Part shown: positions 10,319 to 26,008 of the stretch, in pieces | How the letters are laid out: each line of letters begins with the position of its first letter | How positions within the stretch are numbered: position 1 is the first letter of the stretch | Origin: Proteles cristata cristata | Taxonomy: Eukaryota; Chordata; Mammalia; Carnivora; Hyaenidae | Assembly: GCA_017311185.1 (NCBI GenBank) | Contig: JAESUZ010000127.1 | Span: 1,736,001-1,800,000, forward strand | Direction: 5' to 3' | DNA: 64,000 nt | Position numbers and translations under genes: made by a program | Notes under the pieces: model-generated | The model's input: the letters and a program-made list of their open reading frames with translations, nothing else | Databases searched by the model: none | What the model was told of the DNA's origin: nothing

Positions 10319-11819
10319 TAAGTAGGAAAATATTCCTACTTTGAGGCAGAACAAGCAGTTTTTCTGTATTGGAATATGATGAAGTTCTATTTGTAGAATT
10401 ATTTGAGCTTGAACCCATTAATTATAAAAACACTAGACTGGGGTGGGTTGGGCTATAGAATTGGACATCCTCCTGCACACACACTGAGAGGTAAGCAGGC
10501 TCTTGGGAATAGTTCCAGTTGTGGATGCTGAGAAGTATGAGAGGAAGAACATTGTATCTGGTGAATATAATCTCAGACAACAGTTACTCTAGATAAGATG
10601 ATGGGTGGTATCATGAAATCCAACTCTAAATAATATAGTGTCAAGGTAAGTGGGCAGGTCTCATCAATCAGGAATCCAGGGCAGATAATGTTAAGAAATT
10701 ATCTCGAAGGCAGATGGTAGGCTTTGGGGAAATCTGTCCAAAGGCAGCATGACCCAGACAATGGTAGTTGGAGCTCATAGCCAAGACTCTAGTCTCTGGA
10801 GTGAATTGAATATGGTCTTAGGCAACATATCAAGACAAATTGTTATTCATGGAAAATGATAAGGACACAGCTACCAGAATAGGAGATCAACATAAAGGTG
10901 TTCTTAGGTACAAGGCAAAAACACAAGTTGTCAGAACTGGAGACCAAAGATAAACCTAGATTTGTAAAAGGATGATTTAATGATGACTCTTAAAATACTG
11001 ACCTATATATGGGGATATAATTTACATATTCCTTAGTTCAGAATTGAATTCTAAAGATTGGAGAGTTGCTAAGCCTGCAAGAAGTGATCAAGTGATCTCA
11101 GCTGTGAGCTGTGACTTCAGAGAAGGGATGCACAGAGAAGAGAATGGTAGGACATGGGAATGGAATAAAAGATTATTTCAGATCAGATCATGAGGAGGGT
11201 TTCTGCTAGTGAGAAGAGGTTTGACTTGGTTTAGTAGTCCTTGAGTAGCTAATGCAGGTTCTAATCAGAGAATCAGAATCTGTACAATTAAAGCTATTCC
11301 TTGGAAGGCTAATTAGAAAACTGTAAATGATCACAAGAAGAATAGTGTAAACCTAAAATAATTCTCATAGCATTCAGCAAAGTACCAAAAAAGTATAGTA
11401 TCTACACCAGTAAAAATAATGTAGTTATGATATGCCTGCTACTCAAGTCTTCTCTGAAGTGTTTTGCTGAATTTCAGGCAAATAATTATAAGCTGTTATA
11501 TTGATAAACAATATAGTACATTCAAAGGAGGAGGAATAAGTCTCAAAATCATACTAAATCATCAAGGGATGATTGAGGGAAATGTTGACTTCAGTTGAAT
11601 AGTTTTGTGACTGTGTAGGGGAGATCACGGTATCTGCCTCCAAATATTCAAAGAATTTTCATGTGCAGAAAGTATTAGACTTACTCTTTGCCACTACAGC
11701 ATAAAGCAATTTGTCCCCAATTCCTAGATGTGTTAAAAGAGTGACAGTTGTACAAATGACTTCTTCTTTAGGAGGGAGATTGGCTTAAATGCCTGGTAAA
11801 GGTCTTGGTAGGTTTCTGA

Positions 11820-12536
<717 letters not shown>

Positions 12537-13289
12537 TAAGTAAATGTAATGTGAGTGGTGCTTGTACAATGCCTATTGATATGTGTACTTCTATAGTTAT
12601 TATACATAGTATTTATACATGACTAGAATTTTATATCTCCCTTTAGATCATCTCCAAAACAATATTGTAAATTAATAATTCAGCTTAAATTACTTTTAGT
12701 AAAATTTATATGGCAGTCATTACTAATATATATATTTTTTATAGTTTTAGGAAACAAGCACTCAATGTTTCTTTAAAGGAAGAGGAATTGACGATATATG
12801 GAAGTAGTTTAAATGAACAATTGTCCAGAACATGAGTGGTCTTCTAAATCACTACTCTTTCAATTATAATAAGAAGAAACTAGGAGACTACAGAGAATTC
12901 ATATACTGGAAACACATTTTCTAGCCTCAGATTTATTTTAATTATATCCTCAAATAAATCCTCACATTTCTTTTATTTATAAATTATCATAAATTCTTAA
13001 CCTGTGTCTGTAGTCTTTAGGGGCCATGGGTAAGCTTTAAGCAATTTTTAAAACTGAGTGTATATTTTCATACCTATTTGATCTCCTTAGAGATGGTCCA
13101 AAACTTTTAACAGATTCCCAAAGAGCCCATGACATCCAAAAAAATAAAAGTGGAAAGTGACTGATATACTTCATGAACTGTCTTCCCTATACAAGGGGAT
13201 AATAATCCCTATTCGTCCAAATAAAATAAAATATTCACAAGCCATAGTTTTCTAGCAAATATCACATCCTTAGAAGGCAATGGAGAATA

Positions 13290-13510
13290 ATGAAAACAAT
13301 CATGGCTTTGGGAATCAGACTTACATTTTATATCCAGTTTTTCTACAGAATAGTTCTGTGACACTGGGCAGCTTGCTTCATCTCTTAGCCTTGTTTTCTT
13401 CTTTTTAGAAACTATATATACTTGCTGGGATTATTTGGTAAGATCAAATGAAAAAATCACATAAAGGGCCTAGCACTACACACTTTGCAGATGCTTGCGC
13501 TGACCTAAAT
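13290..13510 (+). mobile_element. MIR
   Basis: Runs 'tggctttgggaatcagac', 'gttctgtgacactgggcagcttgcttcatctctt', 'aagatcaaatgaaaaaatc' in MIR order. Confidence 0.6.
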
Positions 13511-14804
13511 GTTACTATGTAATTGATTTCACTCTCAACAACCCTCACTTTCTCTACCTTCCACACTCTTCCAACTTTCACTTACCCCCTCTCTGCCATG
13601 ATGTGCTGTGCTCTTTTCAGGTGTACAATACCATTTCCAGGACAACACTACAACTAGGTCTAGGATCTCAAGCAGCTCATTTTGCTACTTTGACCTTACC
13701 TATCTCATCAGGAAAATGAAGAGGTTGAGTTGGATTAGCTATGAGGTCCCTACAGGGCGGAGAATCTAATGAATTTTATAGATGTCATAGGAGAGCGTTC
13801 AATGCATGAAAGACCCCCATAGTTTCAAAGAACTATTGCCCCTGCAAAACCATTATTAAGTTAGTTAATATGTGGTTACCCATTTCAATGGAGAAAAACA
13901 TTAACACTTCATATTCTTACATTCAGAAATGACTCAAAGCATCAACTAATGAGTCACTGCTGAACCACTCCCTCTAACACCTCCCTTAGGTGTTCCCTAG
14001 TTAGCTATTTCCTCTTCATAGCATCCAAACCAATTGTGCTTGGCTTGTATATTTATAAAGATGACTACTCTTTCAATCCCTCAGGCTAGGAAGCCATCAG
14101 ACCACTTAAAATATATATGTCATAAACAAAATCTTGCTGGGAATCTGTTGTGATTCCTCACTGGATGGCTTTCTGTAAGAAACCTATCTCTTCTACTTTC
14201 GTAGTCCTAGTATGTATAGACTCAAAGGGAAACAAGACTAAAATAAACCAATCTGATTATTTTAGCTGCTGGACTAGATCTATTTGATTAAACCTAGAGG
14301 AAATGGAAGCATTTATAGGTCTCTTCAGTCACTTCATCTATCAGTCTTTTAGAAGAGGGTATGCAGATAGTTTCCAGGACACAAAGAGAATCATTTCTGA
14401 AGTTATACAAGGCTGAGTCACTGTATTCTCTGTTAAACAATTCTGAAATTGTCTTTCATTTTCTTAAGTACGATTATTACTCTCATCAGAAAATGTACAA
14501 ACAGACCAATGTACTGGGTAATTTCCTTCTAACTTTACAGGTTTAGAATTATAAATATAAATAACCTTCCTTGAAATTTCAACATGTTTTGTTTTGTTTT
14601 AGATATCTACGTTAAAGAGTACTATAAATTCAATCTACTAATAATTGAAAAATAGTTAAAACCTGATTATTCTAGAACTGGGTATGAATGCTGCATTTTA
14701 TATGGATCCTCTTATTTATCTTTCACATTGCCAATATTTCAGTCATTTCACGGATAAGAAATGAGAAGTACCAAAAGGAGAAACTACAGCTGGCGATTTC
14801 AATG

Positions 14805-14920
14805 TAGAGATCTAGCATTTATTGAGCACACATTTTATGCTAACCCCCTTTAATAAGAAGTTTAAATATTTTATCTCATTGCATCTTCACACCATTGTGA
14901 ATTAGGTATTGGTTTCAGTA
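14805..14920 (-). mobile_element. MIR fragment, minus strand
   Basis: 'agcatttattgagcacacattttatgctaa' and 'ctcattgcatcttcacacc' are reversed MIR text. Confidence 0.5.
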
Positions 14921-14974
14921 ATGGATAAAGAAGGTAGTGCTTTGGAGTGATTTGAAAATATGTTAGAAAGTGTG

Positions 14975-15138
14975 GACATTTGTGCTAAAGATAGAGGGAT
15001 TCTATTATTGGTTCTGTAACTTAACATTGGTGTAATTTTCAACAAGTGAAATTTTCTAAGCCTCAGTTTCCTTACCTGTAAAAGGTGATGACAGTAGTAT
15101 CTGCCTGACCTCCTTAGTGTGAGGATTAAATGAAACAA
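14975..15138 (+). mobile_element. MIR, interrupted by a short SINE
   Basis: 'aagcctcagtttccttacctgtaaaa' and 'gtgaggattaaatgaaa' are MIR core and 3' text. The copy is broken by the SINE at 15142. Confidence 0.65.
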
Positions 15139-15141
15139 CAC

Positions 15142-15254
15142 GGAGACCCCTGGCTGGCTCAGGAGGTAGAACATGAAACTCTTGATCTCAGAAATGTGAG
15201 TTTGAACCCTACGTTGGTTGTAAAGATTACTGAAAAATAATTAAATCTTAAAAA
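15142..15254 (+). mobile_element. Short older CAN-SINE inside a MIR
   Basis: Head 'agacccctggctggctcagg' with no CT block. Flanks 'gaaacaac' and 'gaaacaatg' fit a target duplication. Confidence 0.7.
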
Positions 15255-15339
15255 AAGGAAAGAAACAATGTGTAGCCTAAAATCTGGTCCATAGAGAGTG
15301 CTAACATATTAGTTATCTTAATAATAATTAATGATATTT

Positions 15340-15526
15340 GGAGCACCTGGGTGGCTTAGTCAGTTAAACTTCAGAATTGGTTTTGGCTTAGGCAGTACCT
15401 CACAGTTCCTGGGTTTAAGGACCATGGCCCACTCTGTGCTGGCGATGCAGAGCCTGCTTGAGATTCTTTCTCTGCCTCTCCCTCTGCTCCTTCCCTCCCT
15501 CAAAATAAATAAACATTTAAAAAATA
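15340..15526 (+). mobile_element. CAN-SINE
   Basis: Flanked by ttaatgatatttg and ttattgatattta. The internal CT block is short. Confidence 0.88.
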
Positions 15527-15959
15527 TTATTGATATTTAAGGCCAAGCAAATAGTAAGTGACTGATCACAAACTTGAATTTAAATGTTTAAGATTCTAAA
15601 ATCTTTGGCAAAGGTGATGGTTATAAAAAGCAAGAGTATAACAAATGGTCAAAAAAAGTGTTTATGTTGATTCTTTGATGATTATAAATATTCTGCTTCT
15701 AATTACCTTGATTAATCATAAGTGCACAGTATTTTGTACCTTTCTCAGTTTTTCAAAAAAACGTAATAAACATCATCATTCGATGTAATATGTTTGGATA
15801 ATTCCAATACCAGATATATATTTACATATATATTTATCTCCTTCCCTTAAATTTAGTAAACGATTCAAGTATAAGTACTTAGTTTATCAAGAAGCATTAG
15901 TAATCTTCAGATTCATGTTGTAAAGTGAACAAAGCTGAGAAATCAACCACCTAAATAAT

Positions 15960-16235
15960 AATGGTAATGTCAATGGGAACAATAGTAACAATAGTTAATA
16001 TGTATAATACAGACTATGTCAGGCATAGCTTTTTAATTACTTAACATTTGTGAGTTTATTTAATTCTCACAGCCATCTTATTAGACAGGTATTATTTCAT
16101 TATCATTTTACAGTTGAATAAACTGAGGCACAGAGAGATTGAGTATCTTTCCCAAGGTTACAGAGTTAGTAAGTGGAAAAATTGGGATTCACACCAAAAC
16201 AATGTGGCTTTCGAGCTTGTGCTCTGTATGCATTT
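15960..16235 (-). mobile_element. MIR, minus strand
   Basis: 'cattttacagttgaataaactgaggcacagagag' and 'ttacagagttagtaagtgg' are near-consensus reversed MIR text. It ends about 85 bp before exon 3. Confidence 0.75.
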
Positions 16236-16261
16236 AGCTATACAGTACACAAATTAAATAA

Positions 16262-16684
<423 letters not shown>

Positions 16685-17139
16685 TGACTCCTCTACTAAA
16701 TATTAGCCAGACTATCAGATTGTGAATAGATATAATTGCTCCATCGGTAATAAGTGGAAAGGCTGATTAGGTTAACACCAGTGAATTCACAATTTTTTTT
16801 TGCTATCTATAAAGATCAAAGGAAAGCAGAAATTATTGGGAAAAACTTCAGAATGAAGAACTTGGGTCTAGGACCTAGCAAATGTATGTTCACCTGGGAA
16901 AGAAAACCAAAATCGTGGCTTAGTCAGCTTCATGCTCTAGACTAGCATTAGACTAACATTTCTAATGTGATGGACCTCTGTCTTAACTTAAGAAGGTTGG
17001 TATCCCCAGGTAATACTAGTTTTATTTTTATCATTCATGAGTTGTGAAAATATGTAAAAAAAGTAATTGCATGTATGTGTGTGTTCCTTAAGATAGTTAT
17101 TAAGTCTATAAATTGTGTTTTCTTTATACACAGAAGATA

Positions 17140-17375
17140 GTATGTGTGGTAGTTAAGATGTGAGTTGTGGAGGAAGATTGGCTGGGTTTGAAATCTGATT
17201 CCTATACTTTCCTGCTATGTTAGAACAGGTAAATTATGTAACCATGTCATGACTCAATTTCTTTATCTGAAAAATGAACACAATAATATTGTCTGCCTGA
17301 TAGGATCATAGGGATTAAATGAGTAAATGCACTTAAGACAAAAGGAAGCCTATAAACATGTGTTAGGAATTAATA
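17140..17375 (+). mobile_element. MIR
   Basis: 'gtggttaagatgtgagttgtgg'-like start, 'tgactcaatttctttatctgaaaaatg', then 'ggattaaatgagtaaatgc'. Confidence 0.65.
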
Positions 17376-18803
17376 AATTAGACTTTATTGTAATAACTCT
17401 GAGCTTCTCTACCATCACAAATTCCTGTTTTGAAGACAGAATATAACAGTTGTTAAATTAGCATGAAGTTGATGGGAACTAAGGTTAAAGATTTTTCTGT
17501 GGGTCCCCAAATTAACTTTTAAACAAAATGTTTATCTTTTTAGCTTTACATAAGTTGTCATTATTTGAAGACAGGACAAGGAATAAATGTTTGAAAATTC
17601 CATGAAACAAGAAATTCTTTATAATACATCTCTTCTTTTTCTGATTTGGGACTTTCGTGAGTTACAAAGTTATGTAGTAGAATATGAAAGCTAAGCTTGC
17701 TCTAATTATTTGTTCCAATTCATGTCCCTAATACATTTTATATTTAGTCTAGAAAGCCGATATGTATAATAGTCTGGTCAGCATTGCTCTTGACTGTGGC
17801 TTTTTAATCTTAACCAATCTATGTGACTGACATTTTAAAAGAAAAAACTGTTGATAGTACATGTGACTTACGAGATGTTTAGTAAATGGATAATCAGAGC
17901 AAAAAGGACATCAAAATACAAGGACTGTTATCTACTAAAAATATACCAGCATATGCTTTTTATAATTTTCCAGTGGTAGTTATCCCCATTTTTAGCTCAG
18001 AAATTTTAAACTCTGGAGTCCTTCCAAAATTTTGTGTGGTTCATCCGACATTTAAGAATTCTAATTCCAGAGTCAGATAAACAAACCATCATCAGATTTC
18101 TGTTGATGGTAACTCCCCTGCTTAAAAACACTTCTGGTTCCCAGCATCTGCCAAATGTGCACAAAATGCACAACCACCAGCTCTGGGAAGGCTTTTCTTT
18201 CTAACTTCTCACCATTTTCCCTTCAGCCAATGAGGAACATTCATCCCGCCCTGAATTTTCCCATCGATGGATTCATGACGTGATATTGTAAAATGTCTTC
18301 CTCAGTCAGTTTTCAAATGATAGGTTATTTTCTGTTATGAGTGTCCCTGAAATGTTTATGTGTGTGTCTGCATGATTATCCACTCGTGTTGGGGAGGAGC
18401 CTGACTGGGGCTTGGGGACACATGAATAGACCAAATTACTTTAAAGCCTGCCTCTTCATTTTAAGCTTTGGTGGTTATATGAATAGATCATTTTGTTTTC
18501 CTTTATGTACTCAGTTCTCTTTTGTGTGATAAAAAGGCTTGAATATGTGCCTATATATATGCATTACAAATTTAAATGTCACTATATAAAAAAGAAACAC
18601 AAATGCCTTTTTTTAGTTTTTTGCTCCCACTGCATGAAGGAGAGAAATAGAAAAAATGACTTTGCTAAGAGATTGTGAGCTGCCAGAAGGAAGAATTTAC
18701 TGACAGTACAGGTGCTATAGTGTTTACATAAACTACCCAAATGATGAAATTTGGAATTCTGTAAAACAGTGTTAAATTTCCTGGATAAAGGTCAATATTT
18801 ATT

Positions 18804-18888
18804 ATTTTTTGGTCTATTTATTTATTTTGAGAGAGAGAGAGAAAGAGAGAAGGAGGGAGGGAGGGAGGGAGAGGGAGAGCAGGGGAGG

Positions 18889-18926
<38 letters not shown>

Positions 18927-19061
18927 CCCAAAATCCCAAGCAGGCTCCAGGCTGCCAGCGCAGAGCCCAACACAGGGCTTGAACTCACAAACCATGGAAT
19001 CATAACATGAACTGAAACCAAAAATTGGACGCTTACCCAACTGAGCCACCCAGGTTCTCCT
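18804..19061 (-). mobile_element. CAN-SINE with expanded GA/GGGA block
   Basis: The purine block (18828-18924) is unusually long, with GAGG and GA expansions. Flanks 'aggtcaatattta' and 'aggcaatattta' form an eroded target duplication. Confidence 0.88.
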
Positions 19062-19268
19062 AAAAGGCAATATTTAAAGTTTATTCTGGTAAAGGAAGAT
19101 AGGATTCCAAAAATAGTTAATATTTGTGAAAATACTAAATGCGATTGTCCATTCACTCACTATACATCTTGAGGGAGGATTTAAATTTAAAAACATATTT
19201 ACTTCTCTCTTTTTCTATCATTAGTCCAAATTTGAGAGACTACTATCAGGTTCTACCTCATCTCATGA

Positions 19269-19616
<348 letters not shown>

Positions 19617-19779
19617 TGATGAGTTTCTTCTCAGAGATTTTGTGGGTCAGCAAACATAGTTTCAAAATGATAAGGGTACCGCTATTTAATACAACACTAA
19701 ATGAATTCTTCCCTTATACTTTTCTTTTTAATCCTTTCTTTCTCTTATTTAAATTTTATTTATTTTTTTTTTATTTAAA

Positions 19780-21065
19780 GAATAAAATTTAGGGGCTCAT
19801 GCCAACAAATATCCTCCTTAATGCCCATCACCCATTTATCCCATTCCCCCACTCAATACCTCTCCAGGAACCCTCAGTGTGTTCTCTATAAATACACAGT
19901 CCCTTATGGTTTGCCTCCTTCTCTCTTTTTATCTTATTTGTTCTTCCCTTCCCCTATGCTCAACTGTTTTCTTTCTTAAATTCCACATATGAGTGAAATC
20001 ATATGATATTTACCTTTCTTAGCATAATACACTCTAGTTCCGTTCATGTTGTTGCAAATGGCAATATTTCATTCTTTTTGACTGCCAAGTAATATTCATT
20101 ATATACATATAATTCATTATATATATAATATATTATATATATGTATATACATATATATGTATACCATATGCATACCATACATATATGTACATATATATAT
20201 GTATACCATATGCATACCATACATATATGTACATATATGTATATATATACCATCTTTTCTTTATCCATTTGCCGGTCAATGGACATTTGTACTCTTTCCA
20301 TAATTTGGCTATTGTTGATAATGCTGCTATAAACATTGGGGTGGATGTGCCCCTTCAAATCAGCATTTTTGTATCCTTTGGATAAATACCTAGTAGTGTA
20401 ATTGCTGGGTGGTGAGATAGTTCTATTTTTAATTTTTTGAGGCACCTCTGTACTGTTTCCCAGAGTGACTGCAACAGTTTGCATTCCCACCAGCAATGCA
20501 GAAGTGTTCCCCTTTCTCTGCATCCTAGCCAACATCTGTTGTTGCCTAAGTTGTTAATGTTAGCCATTCTGACAGGTATGAGGTGGCATCTCATTGTGAT
20601 TTTTATTTGTATTTCCCTGATAATGAGTGATGTTGAGCATCTTTTCACATGGTTGTTAGCCGTCTGGGTGTCTTCTTTTGAAAATTGTCTGTTCATGTCC
20701 TTTGCCCATTGCTTCACTGGATTATGTTTTTTTGGGTGTTGAGTTTCATAAGTTCTCTATAGATTTTGAATAGTAACCCTTTATCTGATATGTCATTCGC
20801 AAATATCTTCTCCTGTTCTGTCAGTTGCCCTTTAGTTTTGTAGTCAGTTTTGTTTAGTTTTGCCTTTACTATGCATAAGCTTTTTGTCTTGGCGAGATCC
20901 CAATAGTTCAGTTTTGCTTCTGTTTCCCTTGCCTCTGGAGGCATGTCTACTAATAAGTTGCTGTGAATGAAGTTTATCTCCTGTAAGATTTTGATGGCTT
21001 CCTGTCTTACATTTAGGTCCTTCATTCATTTTGAGTTTATTTTTATGTATGATGTAAGAAAGCAG
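19780..21065 (-). mobile_element. L1 ORF2 3' part and 3' UTR, minus strand, decayed
   Basis: Antisense reading shows L1 ORF2 C-terminal text: [17 protein letters not shown], then [17 protein letters not shown] and LLGIYP. A more upstream piece has RQEAIKIL and EKIFANDISDKGL. It is broken into frames and 5'-truncated near 21065. Confidence 0.85.
20096..20252. repeat. AT/ATAC-rich microsatellite within the L1
   Basis: Alternating ta with a duplicated unit 'accatatgcataccatacatatatgtacatatat' (two copies near 20162-20235). It lies in the 3' UTR part of the L1. Confidence 0.85.
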
Positions 21066-21089
21066 TCCAGGTTTTTAGGTTTTAGAAAA

Positions 21090-21281
21090 TGTTTGTTTGT
21101 TTTTGGAGAGAGAGAGAGCATGAAAAGGGGCAGAGAGAGAGGGAAATACAGAATTTCAAGTAGGTTCCATGCTGTCAGTGCAGAGCCCAACATAGGGCTT
21201 CAACTCATGAACTGTGAGATTGTGACCTGAACCGAAATGAAGAGTTGGACGTTTAACCAACTGAGCCACCCAGGAGCCCCT
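21090..21281 (-). mobile_element. CAN-SINE, minus strand
   Basis: Begins 'gtttgtttgtttttggagagagag' and ends 'gagccacccaggagcccc'. It abuts the L1 5' end. Confidence 0.85.
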
Positions 21282-22234
21282 CTTATATTTTTAATGACCT
21301 AACATACAGTGCTATCAGTGATAAAGTGAGGATTTAGAGCATAGTGAATCCCATTCCAAAGTGAATCCCTGCTTTATTTGTAAGCTTGCTTGGCTGTGTG
21401 TATGTGTGTGTGGGGGTGGTATGTATGTGTGTGTGTCTTGATGACATTTATTGACAAAAACATATGTGGGTATCTATGAATGAATTGATGCCAGGATTTG
21501 GGACAATCATATGATTCAAGATTTGCATCTGACAGGATGGCAAAAAGGAGGCTAATCAATTTCAATATTTGTTATGAATATTTGGTTATATTTCATTATA
21601 AAATAGCATTTTGGGAATGAAGATTTAATATATACAAACACCATTTGCAAGGTATACACAAGATATAATGGAGCATCATTGCACATTTTAGAAGATACAC
21701 TTTCTCAATATTTTCTGTCCTTCTAATCTAGACTCTCACCCATGCTCTCCTGTTTCTCTGTTATTGTAAGTGGTTAACAAAGAAGAAAAATTAGGTGAAA
21801 AATCAATATTATGAACAATATATTCATAAGTATTTCCATAACTTTAAAATTTTAGAATCATGCTAGCTCTTTTTATTAGCCACTTTTATGTGAGAGGAAA
21901 TAAATATAGTTTTGTTTTTCTAGTTTCTGAAGATCACTTGATCTAACACCAGTTCTAATGAGAAATTACGTAAAATGTCTTTTTTGCTTTCTAGGTCATT
22001 TTGTTGCCTACAAGTAAGAGTGTTTCTCAGTTATTTATAACATAAGAGAAGGAACCCAAATTTCAGAAAAACTTTGTAAAAGGGAGACCAAATCTTGTGT
22101 TTTTTTACATTAATTCATCATTGATTCCAGTCAACAACACATGGAGAAATATATAAAACTAGATTCTGTCAAATTTTCAGAAAATTGGCTTAGACATGTG
22201 CTGATACTTTGCATCTTTTGCTATTAAAATATAG

Positions 22235-22507
<273 letters not shown>

Positions 22508-23174
22508 TGAGTTAAATCCTTGTATCGCTAACTGAGTTGATGATAAGCAAAGAAACATAAAATGCAATTTGATGTCACATGTTTAAAAATCATTACTGAA
22601 ATATCATGAAACATTTTCATATACAAATAAAATATTGTAGATTCATAAAAGGTAATGACTTTAGACCCACAAACAGCCCAAATATATGCTCTGCGGTGGG
22701 GTAGACACATAAGAGGTAAATTTAATCTTTGCTTTTAAAGACATTATGACATGGTTAATTATAAAGGTGTGGTATAGTGATTTTAACTTCTGTATTTAAA
22801 GAGTGTGCTGTTAATGTAAGGAAAATATTAACCTGAACTTTTCCAAAACAAATTTAATTTGAATCTGTGTTTGCCATATAGGCGAAATGTTACTGGATCC
22901 TTCCCTAATTTTTATAACTACACAAAATCCCCACCAGTGAGACAAATATGCATACTGAGTTACTAGCCAGAAACGACATTGGAAACAAAATGCTAACAAC
23001 AAATAGGGTACACAGAATAATCCCGATCTTAATTCCTATTCTTTCATTTAATACTTATTTTATCTTTTCCTAATGAAAAATGTAGAAGGGAATGTTTCTG
23101 TTCTTCAGTTCAGAAGGAAACTATTTTTTCTTTGAAAAACCAAGAGGGAGAAACAACTTCAGAAACTTAATTGA

Positions 23175-23310
23175 AATACTATCTACTATTAATTGAGTAG
23201 CTACTGTGTGCCAGGTTTCCTGTGTATATTGTCTTATCCAATCTCCCCCACCCCACCTTTTCTTCATTCTATTAGTAAGAAGACTGAAACTCAGTGATAT
23301 TAAGAACGTA
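23175..23310 (-). mobile_element. MIR fragment, minus strand
   Basis: 'gagtagctactgtgtgccagg' and 'gactgaaactcagtgatattaag'. Confidence 0.5.
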
Positions 23311-23599
23311 TACAAGTCATGATACCTACCAAGTGATGTGATATTGGATAGGCTCACATTTATCTAGATTTACTCATGACTCTGTGTAGCCATCCTTTAT
23401 TAAGTTTGAAACTGTAAGGATGGAAATTGAGATGTGGATAATTTTTCCTTTCCCACAATGGTTGCAATTTAGGGAGCTGACAATAGTAGAATATTAGGTT
23501 GTGGCTGGGAGAGGAAATTAAACTTTCCCTTATGCTAGAGAGAATATAAGAATATAGACATGATCCAGTTATATACACTTTTGCTACTTGGGATGGGGA

Positions 23600-23650
23600 T
23601 CTATCTATCTATATCCATCCATCCATCCATCCATCCATCCATCCATTTAC
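23600..23650 (+). repeat. (ATCT)n(ATCC)n microsatellite
   Basis: About four atct units followed by eight or more atcc units. Confidence 0.9.
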
Positions 23651-23780
23651 CTATTTATATTGATATAGATATATAATCTCCTAAATAGCAGTTTAGTTAA
23701 TTCATGTTCCTGTGTATCACGGTAAAGTAAGATTTAAAACAAGAAATATCCTGAAACTTCCAATTTGAAATGCATCAATC

Positions 23781-23995
23781 TGGGGCCCTGGGTGGCTGAG
23801 TTGGCTAAGCAACTGACTTTGGCTCAAGTCATAATCTCGTGGTTCATAGGTTTGAGCCCCGAATTGGGCTCTGTGCTGACAGCTCAGAGCCTGGAGCCTG
23901 CTTCTGATTCTGTGTCTCCCTCTCTCTCTGCCCCTTTCTTGTTCATTCTCTGTCTTTCTCTATCTCTCAAAAGTGAATAAATGTTAAAAAAATTA
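23781..23995 (+). mobile_element. CAN-SINE with target duplication
   Basis: Flanked by aaatgcatcaatct and aaatgtaccagtct. Confidence 0.88.
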
Positions 23996-24054
23996 AAATG
24001 TACCAGTCTAATAGATTAAAGACATGCTCTTTTAAATATTTTGAGATACATATA

Positions 24055-24272
24055 TTTTAAAATTTATTTTTATTAATTTTTTAAAAATTATTCATTTTTG
24101 AGAGACAGAGACAGAGTATGAGTCGGGGAAGGGCAGAGAGAGAGAGAGGGAGACACAGAATCTGAAGCAGGCTCCAGGCTCTGAGCTGTCATACGCGGGG
24201 TTCAAACTCACCATGAGATCATGACATGACCTGGAGCCGGACGCATAACCCACTGAGCCACCCAGATGCCCC
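24055..24272 (-). mobile_element. CAN-SINE, minus strand
   Basis: Part of the central region is missing: 'gagctgtcatacgcggggttc' lacks the usual 'cagcacagagcc' spacing. Confidence 0.87.
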
Positions 24273-25887
24273 TATAGATGGTTTTAAAGATAAGAACTTA
24301 ATCCTCAGAATGGATTCTTACCAGTAACCTATTACAGGAATCTAGCATTTCTACCACTTATAAAGGGAGTATGGCAAAGGATTAATAAAACTAATTTGTG
24401 ACTGATGTGTACTTTGCATCATAAAACAAAGCACCTCCATTTGCAATAAATATGATAGAAAAATAACTCATCTGTCCATGATTGTCTAATCCCCTAGTCT
24501 GAGAAATGTAAATTTATCCCTGTAACACACAGATATCATTCTGGAACTGATTTGATCAGTGTTCCTTTGCCCCTCTTTTGTTATATTTGCACATGCCTCC
24601 TAAATGATGGTACAGAATGCAGACAGAAATAGGAGGCAAAGTGCTGCATGGTCAAAAATGAAGTTCCCATAGGCATAGGGATAAGAGTAGAGGTAAAAGG
24701 AGTCCCAGGAGAAATCATGCTGAGGGCACCACATTTTCATACACTTAATTGATTCAAAACATTTGAAATCCAATTATTTCAGGTAGAAGACAACACAGTG
24801 GCAGTACAGATAAATTATACTCAGTAAAAATGATTTGACACTTAAAATGGATTTATAAATTATGCACATGGATCTGCTCTCCAGATCTGAGAAAAAGATT
24901 CAAGTGGCTATCAAAGCGAGTGGACGAACATTCATTCAAGATTAAGGGAAAAAATTACAAAATCCTACATGATTCCTTACGGAAAAAAAATTGTAATATC
25001 AATCAAAACGATTTCAAAAGCAGAACAAAAACACCAAAAAACATACTATGGAAATAAAGAAAGAGAACATCAACCTGACATTTCACAGTTACTTGAATAA
25101 TGAAAATCACAGTTACCTGCAGGATATTATAGAAATCTATTTTGTAAGTTTAGTATGACCCAGGAAGCAAAATTTCTGAGCAACAGAAAGCCATCAGGAT
25201 AGCCTAGAAAAAGACAGGAGGACTACCAGATGAGATGCAAAGATAACAAGCAGAGATGAAAAGGGACCAACATTTGATAAGGAATCATTTGAAGTGATGT
25301 TACCTAATAATTACAAGTACCATCAAAGGAGCAACCAAAACAACCATAAAAGAAGCAATAATCAAAGGCATAGCTGAATTTAATTTTCTGATGTTGATTA
25401 AAGCCTTGACTTAGAAAGTGCTGATTGATTACTAGATACAGTTTATGAAAAACAACAACCACCACCACCCTACTAAGGCATAACATGGAAAATTTGAAAT
25501 GCACATTTAAATAAAACGTAATTCTATAACAACCCATTCAGCAGAAGCAGATGATGTAAAAAGGAATGAAATCAGCCTCGCCTCAGTCTCACTCATAAAA
25601 GCACAAAGCAAAAATCAAAAAGGAAAAGTTTATATGGCAATAGAATAACAGAAGGAAAACAAGAAAACAGCATGGTGATATTAAAGATGATATAAATGAA
25701 ATCATCAGTTATATTAAATAAATATAAGTGGACTGAACATAACTTATACTATTGTTCATTTTATATAAATCTCTAATATTTTTAAAAGCTTCTTTGCTGT
25801 ATTTGAGATGATTTCCTTAGATTTGTCATATATTTTACCTTTTTTAAATATTTTGCTATTCATTTATTTATTTAAAGTAAATTAAGT

Positions 25888-26008
25888 GTTTTTTTTTTTA
25901 ATTTTTAGAGAAAGAGCACACTTGCTTTGGTAGAGCAAGTGGTAGACAGGAACAGAGAGAGAAAGAGGGAGAGGAGAGGGGCAGAGGGGCAAAGGGAGGG
26001 AGAGACAT
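25888..26008 (-). mobile_element. Partial, degraded SINE-like purine block
   Basis: T-rich start and GA-rich text as in reversed CAN-SINE tails, but no tRNA-derived head follows. Confidence 0.35.

Noticed and set aside
20044..21025. Antisense frames with reverse-transcriptase-family text
   Set aside because: Genuine L1 ORF2 remnants, but frame-broken and 5'-truncated. Annotated as a mobile element, not as a host gene.
23600..23650. Short regular repeats that could suggest a CRISPR-like array
   Set aside because: Four-base units without spacers; an ordinary mammalian microsatellite.
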